From Cristatella mucedo (taxonomy: Eukaryota; Bryozoa; Phylactolaemata; Cristatellidae): a stretch of 64,000 nucleotides of DNA. Location of the stretch: positions 3,937,001 to 4,001,000 of the forward strand of contig WPIO01000009.1 in assembly GCA_009760855.2 (NCBI GenBank). Reading direction: 5' to 3'. The notes below the pieces were generated by a model, which saw nothing but the letters and a program-made list of their open reading frames with translations, did not search any database and was not told the origin of the DNA. This document shows positions 12,301 to 22,422 of the stretch, in pieces. Made by a program: the position numbers and the translations under genes. Every line of letters begins with the position of its first letter. Positions within the stretch are counted from its first letter, which is position 1.

Positions 12301-14788
12301 GGTCCCGTGATTTTTCCATAATGTGCTTAAGCGTGCTGACACTGTGCATGCTGCTACTAACCATATTTGCATCCTGACCCTGTGCATGTTCTCCTAACCA
12401 TGTCATGCTTGTTGACATTGAGGATGCAACCACTAACCATCCGATTGTACTGTTTTGCAGCAAATGTAAAGTGCTTGGAAAGGAATTGAGTTCTCTGATG
12501 GCGCTATATAAAATGTATTATTAGTACTATTATTATTAAGGTTTCTTGCTGATCACTTTGCAGCTATTACTAGTGTCCTGGAGTACTCTTTACAATACTT
12601 TTTAGCTGTGCACTGTCTCTTTATTGAGTCTAGGCCACGTAAAATTAATTAATAGTAACCAATGAATGGCTCGGGAAGGCTAACACCAACTAATTCTAAT
12701 GATACATTTTCCTTGCGATTGTTTAATCGTCAGTGAAAATGCAAAAGTGAATGGGTGTCGTGACGGAAAGTCTGGAGTTTTCAAGAACTTTGACGAAAGT
12801 CCTCTATTCCTTGAGCCTCAGAAACGCGACGCATATTGGCTTCATTGTCAGTTTCTTTCTGTTGCTGCATCAGAAAAATTCACACCTTGTTCAAGAGCCT
12901 GAATAGTGCGATGCTCGTTGCATTCATATTCTGTCTTTTGTTGTGGTTGCATTTGACGAAAATTGCGTTTAGGCAGAGTTTCTAATGCGCACCGCTTACT
13001 CTATCCATTCTCTTCCAGTGATTGTCTTAAACGTTATTGTTTGAGATAATCGCTTAATGATAAGTGCTTAGCTCTTTTTTAATTGGAATTCAGTCCTATC
13101 AAGATAGAGGATTGTTTTTCAAAAGAAAATGCTTACCTTGTTAATGTTTCTAGTATGCTTGCACTTTGAAATGAGAAAGTTGATGTTGAACGCTAGCCTT
13201 AATTAGATTTTACACATGTCAATTTGTTCACTTTCGTGCATTTTTCATACGTTTATAAATTCTTTGCATTTTGAGTTTTTTCCCCCCCAATGCGCTCCTG
13301 GTTTGATATTAATATCCTTGCACACTCGCCACAGTATATATATATATATATATGCGAATAATCATTAATAACCTCAGGAACGTTTCGTATTTTCTCCCAG
13401 AAGATGGTTGTCTTACTCGTGAAAATAAAAAATTTGAGAAATTTCCATGCAATTCAGTTAAAATAAATTTCAATTTAAACTATGAGATTATATTTTGTAG
13501 AAATTTTTTTTACAGTCGTCCCTCGCTATTTCACGCTTCGACTTTCGCGGCTTTACTCTATCATGGTTTTTCAAATATATTCATTAAAAGTGTATCGAGA
13601 TAATGAAAATGATACTCTAAAATGCACTCGCTCGGTTGTCTGAGTCAACTACACACCCCTATATTACAATTAAAATAACTCTACGTATGGACTGTAGGCC
13701 TGTGTATTCGAGTACTCCCGAAAATCCCTCAATGCCAGGTGCAGCCGCTCGACCAATCCTTTTGTGTGGGCAAGAACCTTTCCCCAAAAATCGGGTGTGG
13801 TGAAACCAAGCCAATCAGAGCGAGCTGTTCACTGATTGGCTATCCTATCTTTTAAGTCAGCGGTCCTCAACCTGTGGGTCGCGATCTCTTTGGGGGTCGA
13901 ACGACCCTTTCACCGAGGTCGCGTAAGACCTTCGGAAAACACGCATTTCCACATTTCGCACGCAATAGTTTCATGTTTGGGGGTCGCCCTGGCATTGGTC
14001 CGGAGGTCGTTTGCTGGCGTGTATGGGAAGACTACTCCCAGCGGCATGCAGGAGTCACTGTTGACGCCAAGTTGCTGGTTGCTCACAGGAATAAGCAAGT
14101 TCTTCGCCGCGCTTTCCGGTGCCTCCTCCTGGCTGCCAGCGGCCGGCCTAATGAAACAATCTCTCGTTTGAACCCGCCGAAGATTGTTAAACGTAAGACT
14201 CGCACGAGTGGACCCTTCGAAGCACTTTGAAATTAACAGTCCTTTCACACACAATCGCTCGCATTCAGATCGGATATTCCTTTGAAGTTCACTAGCATCA
14301 GATTACTTATATAAGACGTTGAATCAACTTCATGTTGCTTGACATCTACATTGAGGTATATTTCCCGGCTGCTGTTTATTGCTAATGAGTAAGCACGGTT
14401 TTAGGTGCGTTCATTTTCAAGAGTAGCATATTCCCGAAGCACGTGACCAACTACACGGGACTGGACTGCAAACTCGTCTCTGCAGCCGTGCAAAATGGCG
14501 ACGTTGGTAAACAGGATACGCTCTTACATATATCCAAATGGAGCCTGGACAAAGCCGCTTGTAGAAACGAGGAAGGCGGACATTGTAGACATACATTCCG
14601 TTCGCCGAATGATGCCTGCGTACACCGTTCTTGAGGTCGATCCCAGCGTAGCCTTCCTCCATCACTATCGCTCCGTCGAGTGGAGTGTTAATGGAATTCC
14701 AGACAACGGCGTGGAGCCATTCGCGGCGGACATAGTTGCAGCGGTCGGTAAAATGCTGGCCAGGTTCAACCCAAACGCCCGCAGCTAG
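2444..14788 (+). CDS. Glycosyltransferase family 92 (DUF23) gene, 3 exons, frame break in the last exon
   Basis: Likely Golgi enzyme; members of glycosyltransferase family 92 transfer galactose to glycans. Exons: 2444-3264 (donor gtaagg, phase 2), 10254-10462 (acceptor tttaag, donor gtaagc, phase 1), 14405-14788 (acceptor ttttag, stop TAG). Family landmarks appear in order: MNRYSDLNQLVEFVEVH and VIYDYS in exon 1; WPLP, GQKAMIHHC and the acidic FIDFDEILMP (nucleotide-sugar/metal site) in exon 2; AFIFKS, YPNGAWTK, IHSV and FLHHYRS in exon 3. The coding length is 1,414 nt, one base over a whole number of codons: exon 3 starts in one frame (GAFIFKS) and finishes in the next (YPNGAWTK), so a single-base indel lies near 14470-14510. 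An 11-alanine run follows VWRC. No in-frame ATG precedes 2444 before the stop at 2249-2251, yet a basic-then-hydrophobic stretch suited to a type II anchor lies just upstream, so the true start may be in an unseen exon. Confidence 0.8.
3342..3392. repeat. (TA)n microsatellite
   Basis: About 25 TA units in the first glycosyltransferase intron, 80 bases after the exon 1 donor. Confidence 0.95.
3393..3837. other. Intronic sequence, nothing recognised
   Basis: Part of glycosyltransferase intron 1; no open frame or repeat match seen. Confidence 0.5.
3838..4165 (+). mobile_element. L2-like LINE family A, internal fragment
   Basis: Decayed C-terminal part of the LINE protein: the stretch acaccacttctctcctacctgcactgg corresponds to TPLL.DLHW in better copies, followed by the HRTT segment. 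Many indels. Confidence 0.65.
4183..4695 (-). mobile_element. L2-like LINE family A, 3' fragment
   Basis: Begins with the ATT-type tail and the stem-loop segment, then the 3' UTR (repeated GCATGC blocks) and the last codons of the LINE protein, all on the minus strand. It lies next to a plus-strand copy, giving an inverted pair. Confidence 0.85.
5158..6080 (-). mobile_element. L2-like LINE family A, 3' half
   Basis: Minus-strand frames at 5823-6071 (LNDDKTNLLVMGKPS) and 5482-5829 (CNALLTGLPACAIRHLQL, then LHWLPVK) are the C-terminal half of the LINE protein, broken by stops. The 3' UTR lies at the low-coordinate end. Confidence 0.9.
6450..7806 (+). mobile_element. L2-like LINE family A, RT C-terminal part to 3' tail
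   Basis: The best family A copy here. It shows WFRSYLSGR, the reverse-transcriptase motif C (FYADDTQLYL), LNDDKTNLLVMGKPS, then a good frame at 7085-7570 (SRLDFCNSLLIGLPACAIRR to AWNSFPTCVRTSPDL). The 3' UTR, stem-loop and an (ATT)n tail end it at 7806. Truncated at its 5' end within the RT domain, with internal frameshifts. Confidence 0.93.
7807..9079. other. Intronic sequence, nothing recognised
   Basis: Part of glycosyltransferase intron 1. A 134-codon frame at 8125-8529 has no recognisable motif and no codon signature of a real exon; I treat it as chance. Confidence 0.45.
9080..10062 (+). mobile_element. L2-like LINE family A, decayed 3' half
   Basis: Matches family A from the NFLKLNDDK region onward, including SFCNSLLAGLLACAIRRLQL at 9240-9575 and the 3' stem-loop near 9990-10015. 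Contains a local duplication of aactttctaaaatttaa. Confidence 0.85.
11098..11372 (+). mobile_element. L2-like LINE family A, 3' UTR and tail
   Basis: Nearly identical to 7545-7806: the TTAGGACAGCATTTAGTGGG start, GCATGC blocks, stem-loop and an (ATT)n tail. Truncated to the last 275 bases. High identity suggests a fairly recent insertion. Confidence 0.92.
11705..12538 (+). mobile_element. L2-like LINE family A, 3' half
   Basis: Frame 11907-12161 (QLVLNSAARLVCRERRSCH, LHWLPVKQR) followed by the 3' UTR and an ATT-type tail. Confidence 0.9.
12539..13334. other. Intronic sequence, mostly unrecognised
   Basis: Part of glycosyltransferase intron 2. A short stretch near 12745-12800 (GTGTCGTGACGGAAAGTC) resembles the minus strand of LINE family A; nothing else is recognised. 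Confidence 0.45.
13511..13590 (+). mobile_element. Terminus of a pogo/Tigger-like DNA transposon
   Basis: TA followed by CAGTCGTCCCTCGCTATTTC and a CGCGG-containing palindromic stretch, the usual look of pogo-class terminal repeats. No transposase and no partner terminus seen. Confidence 0.4.
13863..14010 (+). mobile_element. SPIN-like hAT transposon, 5' terminal part
   Basis: Starts CAGCGGTCCTCAACCTGTGG and continues through the GGTCGCG, GACCCTTTCACCGAGGTCGC and CGGAAAACACGCATTTCC blocks shared with the complete copy at 50457-50623. The right end is not found, so it is truncated or grades into unrelated sequence. Confidence 0.75.
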
Positions 14789-14837
14789 TAAGGTACGACT
14801 CGGGCGCTTCCAGCCACAGTCGCGTCATGTTCTCTAA

Positions 14838-14925
14838 CAATAATAATAATGTAAATACATCTTTGTAGCGCCATCAGAGAACCAATTTCTTTCTAGGCCC
14901 TTTACGGATGATGTATAGAAAGCAT
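14838..14925 (-). mobile_element. L2-like LINE family A, 3' end fragment
   Basis: (AAT)n tail, then TAGCGCCATCAGAGAACC and TTTCTTTCTAGGCCC, the family's reverse-strand stem-loop. It starts just after the last glycosyltransferase exon. Confidence 0.8.
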
Positions 14926-15634
14926 TACCGAAGGTTTGGTGGTAACATCTGCAAGCAGCTTAGTACAGTGTAAGCAGGCACACTATCTCATTCGCAATCT
15001 CTCATATTAATCATGAGCCCTGGCTTCCCAGACCAGGGTATGTCAGGTTTCCCAATTTTACCACTCAAAGCTTCAACAATGGCCTGCATCTGTCCTATAT
15101 TGGACACCTTATTGCCCATGGGATCTTCTAGATTCAGCAAGCATGTCCATAGTTACTGCTGTAACTAGCACACTTCAGTTTCTGCTTCATAAAGTGATGT
15201 CATCGCTGCTCGCACCGGACTGTAGGCTACCAGTGGATTATAGTACGGAAAACACTGCACTAATCTTTGCTTAAAATATCATTTACCTGCACCCAAAGCA
15301 CTGACGCTGTTCATAAACTTCTGCCACAATTCAGTCCAGTGCTCTCTGGCTGTGGGAATTATCCCTTGAGTTATTATGTGTTGGCCTTTCGAGAAACTCA
15401 ATTAAGTTCAGCACAGTACTAATCTTCAGTTAAGCTTCTAGATTCACTGCTCTTTAAGGTTAAATGTCGAGTAAACACTAAGAAGATTGGTCTAACAGTC
15501 GAATCATTGCTTAGGGTACCCTTCAAAAGAAAAAATTCTATTAACGGAAACAATAGTTTTGAATGGATCCAATGAATAGGAAGCACTAAAAAAGATTAGG
15601 CAAACCATGTCTAACCCAGAAGTAAACTGTAAGA
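14926..15634. other. Intergenic sequence, nothing recognised
   Basis: No open frame of note and no match to the repeat families in this window. Confidence 0.5.
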
Positions 15635-15639
15635 ATCTA

Positions 15640-15815
15640 CAAATTACACATTTACCAATTTCTGCATTATATGCGACTTGTTTCCCAAATTACTCGAACT
15701 TGGTGCATCGAGGTAATGTAAGCAACTTGTTAAGGTACATGCTTGTGACTTTTAAAAGGCTTCTTTTACAGTGCAGCCTTGTGCTTTATAAATACCGTAA
15801 CTCGGCAAATAATTG
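15640..15815 (+). repeat. Unnamed interspersed repeat, copy 1
   Basis: Matches 19500-19690 over the whole length: shared blocks include TATGCGACTTGT, CGAGGTA/CAAGGTA, CTTGTGCTTT/TTTGTGCTTT and ACCGTAACTCGGC. No coding potential; family not recognised. Confidence 0.7.
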
Positions 15816-16329
15816 ACGGATCAATTTGAAATTTTATCAGCCCGAGTTTAGTAGTCATCGGTGCGCATCTGGATTCTCTTAGAAGAATGAATTTAAGTAC
15901 TCTTGGTTGAGAAATATCATTTGTTAAACGCTATTATTTGTTATTGCTCGCCGCTGCTAAACGAGAAACGGACTTCAGAGATGATGCGGAGTTTAACTAA
16001 TAGCAATAAATTCCAAGCTCAAAGTTGTCACGTCTCCATTAGGCAGCGAACCGCGGCAGTTAGAGTTGACGATGCACACATGCTCAAGTTGGACGCCACC
16101 CATCGTCGCCAGGCCTATAGGATAGTGCGGCTCATAAGCTGGTTCCCGCCGGGGCGAACCGGCCTTCGAACGACGATTCCTTTGCGCCAGTGGCCGTGCT
16201 GCTTGCCTGGAAAATGGCAGCGAAAAGATCATTCAGAGATCGGTCGAAAAGCCCTTTTTTTATAACCGGAACTACTATTACGATTTGAATTACCGCAGCA
16301 GGCAAGAACGAGTGCTTAGCTTCAGCCGC

Positions 16330-16500
16330 GATCGCAGACTAGGTAAGACGGTTGCTTTTCACGACCTCGGTCCCGAGTTCGTGGATTCGAGTCCTACTGT
16401 GGGCGATCCTTTATGGCCACTGCAAGCGGTGGTGATAGCCGTAAAGGCTCTTCTATCGCTATACAAAAGAGGCTGTTAAAACAACTGGTATTTTTTATGA
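16330..16500 (+). mobile_element. tRNA-derived SINE, family 2
   Basis: Box A-like start, a clear box B (GGATTCGAGTCC), then the family body (CCACTGCAAGCGGTGG, TCGCTATACAAAAG) and an AT-rich tail. The same body occurs at 36395-36545 and 43558-43750. Confidence 0.8.
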
Positions 16501-16599
16501 CTGAGCTCCACGTGTCACTGAAATACTAAAATAATTGGCCCAGCCAACATCGGCTGCTCCGCTAGGTAATTGTAGAAGCAATTAAAAATATATATAATT

Positions 16600-16740
16600 T
16601 ATTTGTACAGCGCCTCAAGAGAACTTAATCTCTATTCAGGTGCTTCACATATCCCTCGGGGCTCGAGCGTGCGACCTCAGCCAGACCTTGTTCGGGTCGA
16701 GCACCTGAACCGCAGGACTTAACCTACTGGGCAATTAGCC
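16600..16740 (-). mobile_element. tRNA-derived SINE, family 1
   Basis: Reverse strand: tail and stem-loop GCGCCTCAAGAGAACTTAAT first, then a tRNA-like head with degenerate boxes A and B. The 3' part is shared with LINE family A. Confidence 0.75.
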
Positions 16741-18165
16741 GTCTATTCTAGCTGAAATGTACATTACATTCTTGCAGGTAAAGTGTTACATAGAAGTTAG
16801 ATCATTTGCGCCCCCTAGCCTTTCCCCATAAATATTTTGTAAGCATCAAAAAGCACAAGGGTTAATAGATTAACACTTACTTGGTTTACTCATATAATTG
16901 ACGGCAATGTATTTAGAGTGTGTGGCCATTTTTGCTATAAGCCATTACTAAGTGCTCGTCTGTGAGACATACAAACTAAAATAGCCACCTTGAAACACAT
17001 GATTTATTACAAGTGTTAGTCGACAAATTCTCTAGGAAACCGTATACAAGACACAGAAGAGCGCTAAGATAGCATTTAGCTGTTGCTGCATTACAAATAC
17101 ACACCTGTAACGCCGAAGGCTCGGCGGGGTAGGCTTGACCTGCCGCTTACCTAGCGGCGTAGCCTAGCGCCTAATGCCGTTCGGTGCGCGCCTACGCGCA
17201 ATAAGCTGGCCGCCACGAAACGAGCGTTTTTGGCGCCGACCTGCTTACCGTTACTAAAGGGGTCGTGAGTCCGTGGCGTGAATTGGAAAGCGAGACACAC
17301 AAATTTGGGATTTTACTGAACTTTATTCGCAAGCGCACAAAGTCGCTGCGCGTCTAGTTCAGTTTTATCTCGACACTCCTCGCACGTTCACAACAGCACC
17401 AGCACTCTTGCGGAGGGAATACTTCTCCACACTGAGGCGCGAACCGGAGCCTAAACCCTAACCGGAGAACTAGAACTCGGTTTCCACCAGTGCGGCAGGA
17501 ATACTCCACACACGCCAACTAAGCCTAGCTCGCACCGGCAAATCCCTATGCCAAGACCGCGTGCTAGCGCGCACACACAAAACACAAAAGAAACACAAAA
17601 TGCCAGCTCGGGCGCTATACGACCGTGTTCGGTGGAGTCCACCAAATCCTCCTAGCGCTGTCTCGTCCTGTTCCGTCAATCGCCGGCGAACAGCCCGCCC
17701 TCCTCCCTCGCTTTCAGAGAAACGAGTGCGACGGCGTCGAAGCCGGACTAAAGGCAAAAGACCGTAAGACCAAGAGCGAGCGTCGCTCGACTCTTAAATA
17801 CCTAGCTGAGACAATGGGGCAAGAGCTTAGTGGTATTGGGCCCGACACCTTGGCCCATTACGGTAAGGAATTAATACCGTCCCCAGGCCAATGGAAGGAC
17901 AGCTCTGTCCAGCTTGAATGGCGAATGGGTTCCAGACGATTCTTTCTAGGAGCGAGTGAAGGCGGAGGTTGACAGGCCAGCCAACATCTATCAGCAGCTT
18001 CCGCGGGTATCGGACCAATTATAAAGGCCGAATCGCCGCCGCTCGTCTCAGAGCTTCCTGGCTTGCTCTTAAGCGCTTCCTCTCTAACCGCACTGACGCT
18101 CCTCTCTGGCTCACTGCTCCAGGACAAAGGAGTTCTAGCCCGCCTCTGAACAGCTCTTGTTCGCG

Positions 18166-18199
18166 CTAAAATTCAGCCAAGGCCAGCAGGGCGCTACAC
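18166..18199 (+). repeat. 34-bp direct repeat, left copy
   Basis: Perfectly identical to 18550-18583. It covers the last bases of the LTR plus one flanking base and brackets an L2 fragment. Confidence 0.95.
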
Positions 18200-18549
18200 T
18201 AGTTATGGGCAAACCCAGTGTGATTCAGAAATTGGAAAGGCTGACGCTCAAAATTGGCTGTGGCAGCATATCTCCTATTGAATCAGCTCGAAATCTAGGT
18301 GTCATGTTCCAAAGTGACCTCTCGTTAGACGAGCACATCAGCTCCTCTGTCAAATCTGCCTACTCTCAGCTTCATAACATTGCTAAAATTCGGGCTTGTT
18401 TAGATAAGGATACCACGTCTAAGTTGGTCCATGCATTTGTGACATTCCGACTTGATTTCTGTAACTCGCTGCTTACTGACCTGCCGGCATGTGCAATCAG
18501 GCGCTTACAGCTGGTGCAAAACTCTGCACCTAGGCTTGTCTGTCGTCAT
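18200..18549 (+). mobile_element. L2-like LINE family A, internal fragment without a 3' end
   Basis: Starts at TAGTTATGGGCAAACCC and ends within AGGCTTGTCTGTCGTC, covering VMGKPSVIQKLERL to LVCR of the LINE protein. Both ends are internal to the LINE; it is bracketed by a 34-bp direct repeat. Confidence 0.92.
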
Positions 18550-18583
18550 CTAAAATTCAGCCAAGGCCAGCAGGGCGCTACAC
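18550..18583 (+). repeat. 34-bp direct repeat, right copy
   Basis: Identical to 18166-18199. Confidence 0.95.
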
Positions 18584-18699
18584 ACCCACTGCATCTGCCA
18601 CTTCTATCCAAAAAATGCTAAAGATGAGTTTCTCATTAACCTATTGCTTACTTTAGCGAATGCTGATAAGTACAGGTGATGGAAATCCAAGGTTTTAGT

Positions 18700-18780
18700 G
18701 TGCAACACAATGGGAATGTAAACTCTACATCCGAACTGTGTTGCACTCTGAGTATCCCTCTACATTATAGAGGAATACTC
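18700..18780. repeat. Two adjacent hairpins
   Basis: Stem 1: GTGCAACACA at 18700-18709 pairs perfectly with TGTGTTGCAC at 18737-18746. Stem 2: GAGTATCCCTCT at 18750-18761 pairs with AGAGGAATACTC at 18769-18780 with one mismatch. Only three bases separate them. Confidence 0.8.
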
Positions 18781-19138
18781 CGAGACTTTCGCGAAATCTA
18801 AAGCGTTTAGCTGGTCACTGGCTTATATCCAAGGTAGCTAATTCTAAATAATTTACTTAGAAACCTCCTTCAGTTTCGCAAGGTATATGTTGCCCTTTTA
18901 AAGTCCCGTTTCAAATAGAGATTTTAGAGCAGTGAAGTCAATGCATCATCAGTGGCCATCCAAAGAGCGGGAAATATCCAGAAAATACTTACACAATTAT
19001 CTGCCCGACAATCGAATATTTGTTTGGAATCTCTTTCGAAAGACAAATATTTTAGAAATTGGGTAGGAAGTTTTGACGACTTTGCATGAAAAATGATTAT
19101 GTAAACAACTAACCCGGATATAAACCGGAAGCAACCTA

Positions 19139-19492
19139 TCTGCTCCCAAAGCCTGGAACTCCCTCCCGACCTGCGTCAGAACATCCCTTGACCTGACCAC
19201 ATTTAAAAGGAACTTAAAAACACACCTATTTAGGACAGCATTTAGTGGGTCCCTGTGATTCGTCCTTCAGGTGCTTATGCGTGCTGACACTGTGCATGCT
19301 GCCACTAACCACATTTACATGCTGACCCTGTGCAAGTCACCCCTAACCATGTCATTCATTTTGTTTGTTTTTCAAGCATGAATTTACTTACCATTCAATT
19401 GCATTTCCCTTTGCAGCAAATGCAAAGCGCCTAGAAAGAGATTGAGTTCTCTGAGGGCGCTTTATCAAGTACATTATTATTATTATTATCTA
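19139..19492 (+). mobile_element. L2-like LINE family A, 3' end
   Basis: Starts in the SYAPKAWNSLP codons and runs through 3' UTR, stem-loop and an (ATT)n tail; very similar to 7445-7806. Confidence 0.92.
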
Positions 19493-19499
19493 TACTAAC

Positions 19500-19690
19500 A
19501 AATTCACCGATATCTGTATCTTATGCGACTTGTATCCCAACTTGACAAACCCTGGTGGATCAAGGTACTTGCGTGAAGCTTGTTGAGGTGCATTCGTGTG
19601 ACTTTGGTACACTTTTATTTCCAGTGTAGGTTTGTGCTTTGTAAAAACCGTAACTCGGCTAATGCTTCACGTATAGGAATGAAATTGTAA
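19500..19690 (+). repeat. Unnamed interspersed repeat, copy 2
   Basis: Homologous to 15640-15815. It directly follows the (ATT)n tail of an L2 copy. Confidence 0.7.
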
Positions 19691-19789
19691 ATGCGAGTTC
19701 AGCCCTGCTTGTCTTACGTGATTGTAGAAAAAGTTCAGATTTAGTTTGCGATACATTTTTCTGTATACTTCATCAAAAGTCCTGGAGCT

Positions 19790-19930
19790 TTATATTCCGT
19801 AATCGTGGACGTGTACAGCAAACTGTGTCCCTGGCAGTAGAGCCTGGCGGTGGCCGCATCATCCCGCTTGCAGCAGGCGATACAGTCTGCTGCAGGATTC
19901 AAACCCACAACCTGGGTCGTAAAGAACGAG
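19790..19930 (-). mobile_element. tRNA-derived SINE, family 2-like
   Basis: On the minus strand: GGTAAGGTACTCGTTCTTTA, a box B-like GGTTTGAATCC and a following GCAGCAG/TATCGCC body, related to but more divergent than the other family 2 copies. Confidence 0.6.
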
Positions 19931-20520
19931 TACCTTACCTCACACCCCCCCCCGCTAAGACGTGATGATGAAACCAAACTTATAGTTAAATAAAAACCCA
20001 GTGTTACTGAGAAATTCGGAAACATTAAACCTTAAAGTGGGCTCAGCTAGAGTCTCCTGTGGCATCTGCACAGAATCAGCGGTCCATGTTCTAAACTTAC
20101 TTTTCACTGGATGAGCATTATCAGTTCAACATGCAAGATTTCTGCATACTATATTCAGCTCATTAAAGATTTACGGCTGTAGTTATCTTTACCCATTCCG
20201 TTATTGCTTGCAAGGGCACGTGAAGTGTAGGTACCCTAAAATCTCAAAGGCGCGTGCAGTGTAAGCGCCGTAAATCATACATTAAGTAAGGAACTCAAGA
20301 GATTGAAATATACATATTTACCAATTACTGCCGCTCGCAGGCAGCCTGTCAGAAAAAATCCATTTCTTACCTTGGAAGTCACTAACTACAGGATAGTCGG
20401 ACCATAAAGCAATCTGTAGCAGGCACGGTGGCTTGCTGTATCCAGCGAGCCCGGATGCTGGACCCCTGCAGACGATTCTGCCTCGTTCCGTGTTCCCTCG
20501 GGTCTGGGCCGCGCCTTTAC

Positions 20521-21417
20521 CTGAGCCCATGACCATGTAATATGGGCATCGAATTAAAAACCGAATCTTCGTATATCCTTCGGTGTAAAGTAATATCGGC
20601 TGAAGGCGGAACAAGGAAGAGAATGAGCCAGTTAAAAAATCTTAGTGAATCCTACCCCAAGACAGCAAAAGCGGAGCATTTGTAGGAAAAGTAGGTGCAA
20701 CCTGCTTGACCGGATTTGTTCATTCGGCGCTTGGTTGACAAGACCGTTAAAAAAGCTGACCAGCGTACAGACGTACAGCATCGAATGCAGCTGTATACAT
20801 TAAATGAACCGCAATTTACCCTTAGTCATCCTGTTCGAATGATGCAATTCAGTATTAGTTTTATACAGTCACGTGACATTCGAGATGAGTGCTACATTTT
20901 GAAGTACTGCTTTCACCAGAGATTTGTTCACCGTTGACTCCGAAGCAGGATAGATTTTAGGGCCCTCAGATTCTACGACGCCGTCTGGATCTCAGCACAC
21001 TTTCGCAGCTTTCTATTAATGCTGTTGCTCTCAGATGTAGATCAAATGAACTCATCGTGTTTCAACGAAATCCGAACGGCCACGCACTGTGGAGATTTTG
21101 AAAATAGCCAAGATGTCTACATAACCTCCTCACGGGCGCTTCGCACCGAGAGGAACCAGTTTGACTTGGCAAAGCTACGGCACCCGGATGCGCATAGTGT
21201 TTAAGAAGTGCCCCGATGCAACAGTGCCGACACGCAGCCAAAAGCATGTAAAAATTGCCTAGCAGCTGTAGCATAGGTTGCATAAAAGCAAGGGTCTGCT
21301 AATGCATTTCTATTTACCTTGGCGTGCTCTGGACTCGACTAAGGCCAACATGACGGACACTGCCAGCATCATGACGGCTGCTCCTGCTGCTGCCAGTGCC
21401 AGTCGCTCAGATTGCAT
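20521..21417 (-). CDS. Start of a possible secreted-protein gene, two exons, unidentified
   Basis: Not recognised. Exon 1 (21318-21417) reads MQSERLALAAAGAAVMM and continues hydrophobic to ALVESRARQ: a short polar start, a hydrophobic core of about 20 residues and a small-residue region, as in a signal peptide. It ends at a consensus donor (AAG then gtaaat) in phase 1. Exon 2 (20521-20599) follows a strong acceptor (ttgttccgccttcag), opens in the matching phase and reads ADITLHRRIYEDSVFNSM then PILHGHGL to a donor gtaaag, phase 2. Later exons should lie at lower coordinates but I cannot find them among the repeats of 15-20 kb. The phase agreement and splice sites are seen; the gene itself is inference. 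It could be chance or a decayed gene. Confidence 0.35.
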
Positions 21418-21756
21418 GAAGCCCGACGGTCTTAGCTACTGAAGATATCGTTTCGAAAAAGAGAGGATTGCTGCTCGAGCCGTTGGAACAACGAGCGCTC
21501 GACCGCAAGTACAGACGCACGGATTGGAGACGCACGAACAATCTAACCCAGCACCGAGAACGCATGCGATCCTTCTAGAAATACTTCTTGAAGCGCAGGA
21601 AATAAATTTGGTGTCTATTTAGATCGACGTAAGGAGCTACAGCTTCAGAGTTCCAAAAGTTAGTTACAGGTACGGACTAATCTGTCGCTGGGGAGAGGGC
21701 CTTGGTTCTCGCCGTACACGTTCCAAGTTCCTGCCACAGCCTGCACGAGAAAATGA

Positions 21757-21809
<53 letters not shown>

Positions 21810-22422
21810 GGACGGACGGACAGACAGACAGGTACATAGACTAAGAGACACACAGAGACGAAGTGACAACGAGTAAGACATTGTTACTGCGAGAAAAAGA
21901 GAAGAGTTACGACAATAATCTGAGTAAATGAAATGATGCCCCCATATGGAGTGCCACGAGGTTTTACCTATCGTTTTACCATAGGTCGTTGACATCTAGT
22001 TTGTGCTATTTTTAGATTTGCAAATGGCACGTCAGTTACGTAGCTGCAAGCTACCAGCCTCAAGTCTGTTAGCCCCCCAACTGCTGCTGCATTCGGTCAT
22101 TACTCAGAACTACTCTGTTTTAATTATTCACCTTCTCAGAAGCAGGCTGCAGATGCAGTCAAGAGCAGAGATGTTCTAGCATTATGTAAGTCTCAGTGGT
22201 GCTTTACCGTATCATCCTTGATCGCAAGAACTAGGCGAAGATCGAAATAAGAAATAGTTTTGCATCGGAACTATATATTCAATTAGGAGGCAAAATAATG
22301 TTCTACTCAATATCTTGGTTGGCAATGTTACATGATGACAAGTCTCGTCACAGTGCCCTAGAAACTCAAGCGTCACCTGCGAGTGTTACACTAGCACATG
22401 CCAACACAAGGTCACGGAACCC
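21418..22422. other. Intergenic sequence with a GA repeat
   Basis: Apart from (GA)n at 21754-21808 nothing is recognised. The RAB1 3' UTR on the minus strand may reach into the right part. Confidence 0.4.
21754..21808. repeat. (GA)n microsatellite
   Basis: About 25 GA units, followed by short GACG and GACA runs. Confidence 0.95.

Larger units (their letters stand above)
17106..18582 (-). mobile_element. Solo LTR of a Gypsy-like retrotransposon, with an internal insertion
   Basis: The element starts TGTAACGCC and ends GGCGCTACA, so TG...CA ends lie in a 9-bp imperfect inverted repeat, and CACC (17102-17105 and 18583-18586) forms a 4-bp target duplication. Without the 384-bp insertion it is 1,093 bp. 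Minus-strand orientation is suggested by AATAAA at 17322-17327 and a TATA-like TTTATAAT near 18020. No gag-pol body flanks it. A non-autonomous DNA transposon is the alternative reading. Confidence 0.6.
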
